Source of the DNA: an uncultured Lachnospiraceae bacterium
GTDB lineage: Bacteria; Bacillota; Clostridia; Lachnospirales; Lachnospiraceae
DNA: 13,038 bases
Assembly: GCA_947653315.1 (NCBI GenBank)
Contig: CANTGP010000039.1
Span: 1-13,038, forward strand
Reading direction: 5' to 3'
Shown here: one piece after another, positions 1 through 8,900 of the stretch
Layout: each line of letters starts with the position of its first letter
How positions within the stretch are numbered: position 1 is the stretch's first letter
Program-made: the position numbers and the translations under genes
Notes under the pieces: generated by a model
Database searches by the model: none
Seen by the model: only the letters and a program-made list of their open reading frames with translations
What the model was told of the DNA's origin: nothing

Positions 1-1170
1 CAGGACAGCGGCGTGGCATCCCTTGCACACTACATGGCAAGAAGCGGCTGCCATCCGGTTTATGATAAGACGGCGGTGACGTATTTCCCTTTGGGAGAGG
101 ATAAATTCGAGGAAATGCTAAAGCAGTTGGAAGCTGCCGAGCATTTTATTTTCATGGAATATTTTATTGTGGATGAAGGGCTGATGTGGGGCAGGATATT
201 GGAAATCCTTGCGCGCAAGGCGGCAGAGGGAGTGGAGGTGCGCGTTATGTACGACGGAGCGTGCGAATTTGCGCTGCTGCCCCATGATTACCCGAAACGG
301 TTAAAGGCGCTGGGTATCCGGTGTAAGGTGTTTGCGCCGGTGACGCCCTTTATTTCCACTCATTATAATTACAGGGATCACAGGAAAATCCTGGTGATTG
401 ACGGGCACACGGCATTTAACGGGGGCGTGAACCTTGCGGATGAGTACATCAACCAAAAAGTGAAATTCGGACATTGGAAGGATACCGCCGTGATGTTAAA
501 AGGGGAGGCGGTGAAAAGTTTTACGCTGATGTTCCTGCAAATGTGGAGCGTTGATGAAAAGGAAGAAGACGTGTCGCGCTACCTTTCGGCCGTTTCCCCT
601 GCGCTGCCGGCCCGGGCGGCAAACGGTTATGTGATTCCTTACGGGGACTGTCCGCTGGACGACGACAGGCTGGGGGAGAGGGTATATATGGATATGTTAA
701 ACCGTTCGCGGGAATACGTACATATCATGACACCTTACCTGATTTTGGACGGGGAAATGGAAACCGCTTTGAAATTTGCCGCCGAAAGGGGCGTGGAGGT
801 CATTCTCCTGCTGCCGGGAATCCCGGATAAGGCAATTCCCTATGCGTTGGCAAAAACCCATTATGCATCCCTTTTAAGATCAGGGGTGAAACTATATGAA
901 TACACGCCTGGATTTGTCCATGCGAAAGTGTTTGTCAGCGACACGCGGGAAGCGGTGGTGGGAACCATTAACCTGGATTACCGCAGTCTGTACCATCATT
1001 TTGAATGTGCCACTTACCTGTACGGTACGGACTGTATTACGGATATGGAAGCAGATTTCCAGGCGACGTTAAAAAAATGCAGGCAGGTTTCCATGGAAAC
1101 CGTCCGTAAGGAAAAGGCGGGGATGAAGCTGACAGGATGTCTGATGAAAGCCTTTGCCCCTTTGATGTAG
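1..1170 (+). CDS. Cardiolipin synthase-like phospholipase D family protein, 5'-truncated by window edge
   Basis: The reading frame is open to base 1 and ends with TAG at 1168-1170, giving 389 visible residues. Two phospholipase D HxK(x4)D motifs are present: HRKILVID at about bases 379-402, followed by an asparagine and paired glycines, and HAKVFVSD at about bases 919-942, followed by GTINLDYRS. This two-HKD layout is that of bacterial cardiolipin synthases, which join two phosphatidylglycerol molecules at the membrane to give cardiolipin and glycerol. Full-length family members are near 480-510 aa and start with two membrane segments. Those segments would lie upstream of the window, so the GTG at 13 is only the first possible start seen here and is probably internal. 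The gene is separated from the peptide synthetase by 135 bases and has no obvious link to it. It could be another PLD-family transphosphatidylase, but cardiolipin synthase fits best. Confidence 0.88.
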   Translation, partial: QDSGVASLAHYMARSGCHPVYDKTAVTYFPLGEDKFEEMLKQLEAAEHFIFMEYFIVDEGLMWGRILEILARKAAEGVEVRVMYDGACEFALLPHDYPKRLKALGIRCKVFAPVTPFISTHYNYRDHRKILVIDGHTAFNGGVNLADEYINQKVKFGHWKDTAVMLKGEAVKSFTLMFLQMWSVDEKEEDVSRYLSAVSPALPARAANGYVIPYGDCPLDDDRLGERVYMDMLNRSREYVHIMTPYLILDGEMETALKFAAERGVEVILLLPGIPDKAIPYALAKTHYASLLRSGVKLYEYTPGFVHAKVFVSDTREAVVGTINLDYRSLYHHFECATYLYGTDCITDMEADFQATLKKCRQVSMETVRKEKAGMKLTGCLMKAFAPLM

Positions 1171-1268
1171 CGGCGCGGCTTTGGCGCCGGAGCGTCCGCC
1201 CCCATAAATACAAACCATGCATAAAAACTTGCGATGTATTCCGGACCGGATAAAAGGGAAATGTTTTA

Positions 1269-1277
1269 TGCTACACT
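1269..1277 (+). promoter_or_regulatory. Possible extended -10 promoter element for the peptide synthetase operon
   Basis: The bases TGCTACACT read as an extended -10 box: TG, one base, then TACACT, which matches TATAAT at four of six positions. It lies 28 bases before the ATG at 1306 and just upstream of the ribosome binding site, in the only sizeable gap before the operon. At 16-18 bp upstream I see no good -35 box (GATAAA is the nearest candidate), which is acceptable for an extended -10 promoter but weakens the call. Transcription from here would leave a short leader of roughly 20 bases, with no room for a riboswitch or attenuator. Confidence 0.35.
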
Positions 1278-1290
1278 ATTCCTTATCAAA

Positions 1291-1297
1291 GAGGAGG
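1291..1297 (+). promoter_or_regulatory. Ribosome binding site fixing the synthetase start
   Basis: GAGGAGG sits 8 bases before ATG 1306-1308 and is a near-perfect anti-16S match. It fixes the start at 1306. The in-frame ATGs at 1234 and 1261 lack a well-spaced site, and starting there would add 24 or 15 residues outside the adenylation domain. Confidence 0.85.
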
Positions 1298-1305
1298 ATA
1301 AAACA

Positions 1306-2970
1306 ATGAACTTTTTGGACAGGTTTGGGGAAATCGTAAAACGGCAGCCGGAGAGGACTGCCATTGTGGACATGGGGGGAAAGAGATGCACGACCTACCG
1401 TGAATTGTATGAACGAAGCAAAAAGGCGGCGGCAAAGCTGCGCGGGATGGGCGGTGTGCAGGGAAAAGCGGTGTTAGTCTGTATGGACAGGCGGATGGAA
1501 TATGTGGCGGCGCAAATCGGAGTCCTGATGGCGGGGGCGGCCTATGTCCCGCTGCTTCCCGAATATCCGGAAGAACGGGTGGAATACATAAAAAAAGACT
1601 GTGGGGCGGTATGCACGGCGGATGCCGTATGGATGGAAGACGCAGGCGCATATGAACAAGACAGTTATCCTGCGGACAATTGGCCGCCGGATAACTGTCC
1701 GGCAGATAACTGTCCGGCGGATACGGACCGCGCCCTTATCATCTATACTTCGGGTTCCACCGGACGTCCGAAGGGAATCGTCCACAGCCATGCCAGCCTG
1801 TTTGGGGGAGCCATGCGGGTTGTGGAGGCGCTGGGAATCGGGGAGGAAGACTGTTTTGCGGCATCGGCGCCGCTGTCCTTTATCGCTTCCGTGATGGAAT
1901 ACTATGCCGTGTTAAGCGCGGGCGGCTGCGTGCATATGCTTTCCGGGGACGTGCGCAGGGATGTGCGCCTTATGGAAGACTATTATGCCCGAAACGGGAT
2001 TACCTGCGGTTTTATCAGCCCGCAGATGTTGAAGCATTTTAAAAACCGGGGAAGCGCGTTAAAGAAAGTATTCACCGGAAGTGAGCGTGTTTCCATGATG
2101 GCGGGCGACGGGTATGCTTTGTATAATCTTTACGGCTGCAGTGAAACGGCTTTGCTGGCAGCGTCCTATCTGGTGGAGGAGCCCATGGAGAATACGCCCA
2201 TCGGCAAGCCTGCGCCGGGAGTGGAGATGTTCCTTTTGGACAACGACGGAAAGGAAGTGCCTGACGGCAGGGAAGGGGAAATCTGCGTGCGGGGCGTTTT
2301 TGGCGAATGCTACCTGAATTTGGAGGAGCAGAGCGCAAAGACTTTTGAGCGGCAGGCGGACGGAAGTATCCTGCTGCATACGGGCGATATCGGAAAGAAA
2401 CTGCCGGACGGGAATTATGTATATGTAAACCGCAAGGACTGGATGGTGAAGGTCAACGGGCAGCGGGTGGAAACCGGGGAAGTGGAATTGTGCATGGCAT
2501 CCGTTCCGGGCATTAAAAACGCCGTGGTCAAAGCCTTTACGGACGGAAACGGGCAAACCTATTTGTGCGGGTATTACGTGGCGGACACGGAAGCAGAGGA
2601 TAAGCTAAGGGATTGCCTGCGGGAAAAATTGCCGGAGTACATGGTTCCGCGTTTTTTGAAAAGGCTGGGGGAGCTTCCGAAAAACGTGAACGGGAAGTTG
2701 GACCGGATGGCGCTGCTACCGCCGGATGCTTCGGAATATAAGGAGGCTTACCGGGAGCCGGAAAACGAGGTACAGCGGCGGCTTTGCCATGCGTTTGGGG
2801 AAATTCTCGGATGCGGGATTGTGGGCGCGGGGGACGACTTTTTCCGGCTGGGCGGTGATTCCATCAACGTTCTGAAGCTGGCGGAATGCTTCCGTGATTT
2901 GCATCTTTCGCCGGAAATGGTTTTAAAGGGCAGGACGCCGGAACGCATCGAACGGCTTTTGGAAGAACGG
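1306..2970 (+). other. NRPS module 1 (loading): divergent adenylation domain A1 plus carrier T1
   Basis: A1 carries YTSGSTGRPKG at 147-157, NLYGCSET at 274-281 in place of NxYGPTE, HTGDI at 358-362, NRKDWMVKVNG at 375-385 in place of GRxDxQVKIRG, and Lys464. At the position matching GrsA Asp235, which holds the substrate amine, A1 has Ile193 (SFIASVME). My hand alignment of the ten pocket positions reads I-A-M-F-V-T-L-L-L-K. A hydrophobic residue at this position is known from domains that activate keto, hydroxy, aryl or fatty acids, so A1 may load an acid without an alpha-amine. It could still take an amino acid bound in an unusual way. T1 has a regular LGGDSI motif (Ser519). No condensation domain precedes it, as expected for a loading module. 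The domain also holds a pentapeptide repeat at residues 119-138. Confidence 0.85.
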
Positions 2971-5900
2971 CCGGGGAACCGGGACGGACAGGAATCCGGC
3001 GGGCCGCAAAAGCAAAGCGGCAGCAGGGAATCTTACCCGTTGACGGATTCCCAAATGGGTGTGTATTTGGAGTGCATGAACCATCCCGAAGGGACGATGT
3101 ACAACATTCCTATGTGCTGTGAACTGCCGGAGGATATCGACTGCGAAAAGTTCTGCCGTGCGGTGGAACAGGCGGTTGCCATGCATCCGGCGTTCGGCGT
3201 CGGAATCGCCACGGAGGACGGAATGCCCGTGATGCGCGTGTATCCCGCTTATTTGCTCGCGTCCGTGGAAGAACGGGAGACCGGGGACATGGAGGCGGCA
3301 AAGAGGGAGTTTGTCCGTCCCTTCGCCCTGGAGGAAGAACCTCTTTACCGCATGGCGCTTTACCGTCAGGTATCCGCCGGAAAAAGAAAATCCCGTCCCT
3401 GTTTTCTGTTTGACGTCCACCACCTGATTTTTGACGGTACGTCGGCAAAAGTGTTTATGGAGGAAATTTCGCTATTGTATCAGGGGAAAGAACCGGAGCC
3501 GGAGGACCTTTCCTTGACGGACATGGCGGTTTACGGGGAGACAATCAAAAATACGCCGCAGTACCGGGCGGCGGCGGAGTATTTTAAGCGCGTTTTGGCG
3601 GATGCGGAAGCGGGGGATGGGCTGATAAAGGATTTCCATCCGAAGGAAGCGGGCGTAAAGGGCGCTGCGGTGCGCATGGCTTTGGGGGAAGCTCTTTCCT
3701 GCATGGAGGCGGAGCAGTTTGCAAGGCGGAACGGGATTTCGGAAAATACGCTGTTCCTCGGCGCTTTTTCCTATGCGCTTGGAAAATATACGGGCGGGAA
3801 CCGGAGCCTGTTCTGTACGGTCAACAACGGAAGGCATACGGCGCGCATGGCACAGTCCGTGGGGATGTTTGTCCGCACCCTTCCTATCTGCAGGTCTTGG
3901 GAAGAAACGGAAACGGTGGAAGATTATCTGCGGGATTTCCAAACGGACTTTTATGAAACCATGGGGCATGACGTGATTTCCTTCGGGGAACTGGCAAGAG
4001 ATTACGGCATCGCTTCGGATATCCTGTTCGTTTACCAGGGCGAAATGTTAAAGGGCATGGAGTTCGGCGGGGCGCGGTATCCGGCTGTCCCCCTGCCCAC
4101 CGGGGAAGTGCAGGCGGACATCTCCGTCATGGTGATGAAGGAAAACGGCGGTTATGGGATTACTTTGGATTACCGCACGGACTGGTATCTGGAGGAGACG
4201 GCGCGGGGGCTTTTGGGACTGTTCGTACAAGTGTTAAAGGGAATGGTATCCTGCCGGACGCTGGGGGAGATTCCCTTGGTTTCGGAAGCGCAGCTCCAGC
4301 GGTTGGAACGTTTTCACGGGGCGGAGACTGCCTATGACCGGACGGAGACGGTGGTGGACCGGTTCCGCAGGCAGGCAGCGCGCACGCCGGAACATGCGGC
4401 GGTTATTTACGGCGGGAAAACCTATACTTATGCGCAGACGGACGATATTACCGACCGCCTTGCCGCTTATATCGCGGGACTTGGCATCGGAAAGGAACAG
4501 GTGGTATCCGTGCTGATTCCGCGCTGCGAATACATGGCGTTTGCGTCCTTGGGCGTGTTGAAGGCGGGAGCCGCTTACCAGCCCTTGGATCCTACGTATC
4601 CGAAGGAACGGCTGTCATTTATGGTAAAGGATGCGGACGCAAAGCTGTTGATTGCGGACGAGGCGCTGTTGTCCCTGTTGGACGGCTATGAGGGGAAAGT
4701 GCTGTTGACGAAGGATATTCCGGGGCTGCCGCAGGCAGGGGAACTGCCTGCGCTGCCGAAGCCGGAGGATTTGTTTATCCTGCTCTATACTTCCGGCTCC
4801 ACCGGCGTGCCGAAAGGATGTATGCTGGAACACGGCAACCTTACGGCATTCTGTCATTGGTATCTTACGTATTACGGGTTGGGGGAGGAAAGCAGGGTGG
4901 CTGCCTATGCCAGCTACGGGTTCGATGCCCATATGATGGATTTGTATCCGGCGCTGACTGCGGGAGCCGCCGTCTGCATCGTCGGGGAAGGTATCCGGCT
5001 GGATTTGGGCGAATTAAAACGCTATTTTGAGGAACAGGGCGTGACCCACGCCTTTATGACCACGCAGATCGGACGCGCGTTTGCCACGGAAATGCAGTGC
5101 GGGACGTTAAAGCATTTATCCATGGGAGGGGAAGCGCTGACTCCTTTTGCTCCCAAGGGAAATACCGTATACCATAACGTCTACGGTCCTACCGAATGTA
5201 CGATTCTTTCTACCGCATACTGTCTGACGGACTATGAGGAAGATGTTCCCATCGGCAGACCGCTCGCCAATTTGAAGGTTTATGTGGTGGACGGCTGCGG
5301 CAGAAGGGTTCCCGCCGGGGTTCCGGGAGAACTGTGCATTGCAGGACCGCAGGTATCCAGGGGGTACTTAAACCGGCCGGAGAAGACGGCGGAAGCCTAT
5401 GCGGAAAATCCCTACGGCGGCGGGGAAGGATACCGGAGAATGTACCGTACCGGCGATATCGTGCGTTTCCTGCCCGACGGCAACATCCAATTTGTCGGGC
5501 GGCGCGACGGACAGGTGAAAATCCGGGGATTCCGTATCGAATTAACGGAAGTGGAGGAAATCATACGCAGGTTCCCCGGTATCAAAGATGCCACGGTGGC
5601 TGCCTTTGACGACCCTGCAGGCGGGAAATATATTGCCGCTTACGTGGTTTCGGAGCAAACGGTGGATGTGGAGGCGCTGCATTCCTTTATCGCGGAAAGC
5701 AAGCCGCCTTACATGGTTCCGGCGGTAACGGTGCAGATAGGGAAAATCCCGTTAAACCAAAACCAAAAGGTGGATAAGCGTGCGCTGCCTCTGCCGGAGC
5801 GGAAGAAAGAGGAATTTGCCGCACCCAGGGGAGAGGTGCAGCAGCGGATTTTTGATTGTGTGGCGGAGGTTCTCGGACACAGGGAGTTTGGCGTATCCAC

Positions 5901-8900
5901 GGACCTTTACCGGGCCGGGCTGACTTCCATCGGCGCGGTAAAGCTCAATGCGGCGCTTTCCAATGCCTTTGGGGGTGCGGTGGTACGCAATAAGGATTTA
6001 AAGGAGCATCATACGGTGGAAAAACTGGAGCGTTTTCTGTCCGGTATGGGTTCCGGCGCGGGGAAGAACGATACGTATGCAGTGCGGGAAGCCTATCCGT
6101 TGACGCAGACGCAGAACGGTATTTTCGTGGAGTGTGCCGCAAATCCCGAAAGTACCATATACAATATTCCGTTTTTGTTCCGGCTGGGTTCCGGCGTGGA
6201 TTTGCCAAGACTGAAAAAAGCGCTGGAGGAGACGGTTGCCGCCCATCCCTATATAAAGACTACGCTTTACATGGACGAAGAAGGCGGTATTTGGCAGAAA
6301 AGGAATGATACGGTTCCTTTTGCGGCGGAAATCAAAGACCGCCTTTGCAGGGAGGAACTGGTGCGTCCGTACCGCCTGCTGGGCGACCGGCTGTTCCGCA
6401 CGGCGCTGTTTGACACGGAAGAAGGAAAATACCTGTTTTTGGAATTCCACCATATCATCAGCGACGGCACTTCCTGCGGCATTTTCCTGCGCGACATGAA
6501 TGCGGCTTACGGAGGGGAACGGTTGGCGGCGGAAACGTTTTCCGGCTACGAGGCGGCCCTTGTGGAGCAGGAAGCGCTGCAGGGGGAGGAATTCCAAAAG
6601 GCAAAGGATTACTATGATTCGGTATTCCGGGGATGCGATACGGATTTCCTTCCGGCAAAGGACAAAAGGGAGGAGATTCCGCGGGCCGGATGGTACGGCA
6701 GGAATATTGCGGCGGACATGGGGGCGGTACGCGCTTTCTGTGCGGAAACGGGGATTACGATGAACGCCCTGTTTACCGCCGCGTTCGGTTTCGTTACGGG
6801 GCGGTACGTTTACAAGGACGAGGCCGTGTTCACTACCATTTATAACGGCAGGAACGATTCCAGGCTGGCAGGCATCCTCGGTATGCTGGTGAAGACCCTT
6901 CCGGTGTATTGTAATATTGACGGGGAAAGGGAAATCGACGGATATTTAAAAGAGACGGGGGAACAGTTGGTGGACAGTATGAACGCCGACCTTTATTCCT
7001 TTGCGGAAATCAGCAGGGCATACGGCATTCAGGCGGATTTACTGTTTGCGTTCCAAGGGGACAATTTCCGTTTTGAAGAAATTGCCGGGGAAAAAGCCGT
7101 TTTGGAAAAACTGCCGTTGGATACGGCGAAAGCGCCGTTGTCTTTGGACGTTGCCGTGACGGAAGATGAAATCTGCTATCAGGCGGAATACCGAAGCGAT
7201 TGGTATGGGGAGGGCACGGTGGCAGGGCTGGTGGACTGCCTGCACCAAACCGTGCTGGAACTGACGGATTCCAAAAAGAAATATTTAAAGGAAATCTGTA
7301 TGGTAAGCGGTGCGGCGCGCCTTGAACTGGACGGTTATAACGAAACGGATGCCTCCGTGGAGCAGACGACGGCGAATCTTTTGTTTGAGCGGCAGGCGGC
7401 GCTGCATCCGGACAAAACGGCGGTCATAGCCAACGGGGAGAAGCGTTCGTTCCGGGAACTGAACGAAAATGCCAATAAAATCGCAAACCGTCTGCTGGAT
7501 TTGGGATTGTCCGCCGAGCGGATGGTGGGTGTAATGATGCCGCGGACGGTGGACGTTTATGCCGTAAGGCAGGGGATTCTGAAAGCGGGCGGGGCATTTG
7601 TGCCCATCGATCCGGAGTATCCCGACGAGCGGATATCCTACATACTGGAAGATTCCGGCGCGGAATTCTTCATCCTGCCCAAAGAACTGATGGAGCGGCG
7701 CGGCGCGCTGGTGGGGCGGCTTTCCGCAAAGGCGCTGGCGTTGGAGGAGCTTTTGGGGGAAGGGGGAAACAGGGAAAATCCCCATGTGGAAATCCTGCCG
7801 GAAAACCTGTGCTACTGTATCTATACTTCCGGCTCCACCGGAAAACCGAAGGGTGTGATGATCGAGCACCGGAATCTGGTTAATTACGTGAATGACAATC
7901 CATGGAATGTGGAAGCGCATTCGTATGTACAAAACACTACGGTATCGCTGGCGTTTGCGGCAATTACTTTCGACGTATCCATTTTGGAGGAGTGCATTCC
8001 GCTTTACCACGGCATTACGGTCTGCATGGCGAACGAGGAGGAAATCCATAATCCGCTGGCGCTTTCCCGTTTAATTTTGGATTACGGGGTGGACGCGGTG
8101 ACATGTACGCCGTCCTTTCTGACCAATATTATCGACATGCCGGAAATGCGGGAATCCCTGTCGCGGATTAAAATGTTTAACGTGGGCGCGGAGGCATTTC
8201 CGGACGCACTATACGGAAAGATTATGGCACTTGGAAGCAATCCGTTGGTGTTTAACGGATACGGGCCTACGGAAACGACGATAGGGTGTGCGTTTGAACG
8301 GGTGACGGGAGGAAAGATTACCATAGGAAAGCCCATGGCAAATACGAAAATGATGGTCATCGATAAATACCGGAACCTGCTTCCCGCCGGGGCATCCGGG
8401 GAACTGTTAATCATCGGAAACGGCGTGGGCAGGGGATATGTGGGAAAACCGGAGCTGACGGCGGATAAATTCATCCGTTTTGAAGGAAAGAAGGCATACC
8501 GCAGCGGCGACCTTGCCAGATGGAACCATGACGGAAAGATTGAGTTCATGGGACGCATGGACAATCAGGTGAAACTGCGGGGGCTGCGGGTGGAACTGGA
8601 CGAAATCGAAAATGTGATGAACCGTTACCCTTCCGTAAAATCCAGCGTGGTTTTGGTAAAGGAAAAGGATTCCATCCAGTTTTTGTGCGGTTATTTCGTG
8701 GCGGGAGTACCGGTGGATACACAAAAGCTGACCTGCTTTATGCAGAAATACTTAACGCCCTATATGGTGCCCGGCGTGCTGGTGCAGCTTGACGAACTGC
8801 CGCTTACGAATAACGGCAAAGTGGATAAGCGGGCGCTGCCGGAGCCGGAGTATACATCGGAAAAGAAAAATTACGTGGAGCCGGAAAACGATTTGCAGCG

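Noticed and set aside
1171..1189. CGGCGC / GCGCCG hairpin just after the cardiolipin synthase stop codon
   Set aside because: A 6-bp stem with a 7-base loop and no T tract after it does not meet the pattern of an intrinsic terminator.
1234..1305. Upstream in-frame starts (1234, 1261) for the peptide synthetase
   Set aside because: No well-spaced ribosome binding site serves them, they would overlap the likely promoter, and ATG 1306 has an excellent GAGGAGG at 8 bases.
1660..1719. The 15-bp repeats considered as a CRISPR-like or regulatory iteron array
   Set aside because: There are no spacers, the units are contiguous, in frame, and inside an uninterrupted conserved coding region.
7285..8049. 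254-codon open frame on the minus strand opposite A3
   Set aside because: It lies fully opposite conserved NRPS motifs, and its His/Arg/Gln-rich translation is unlike any protein family I know.
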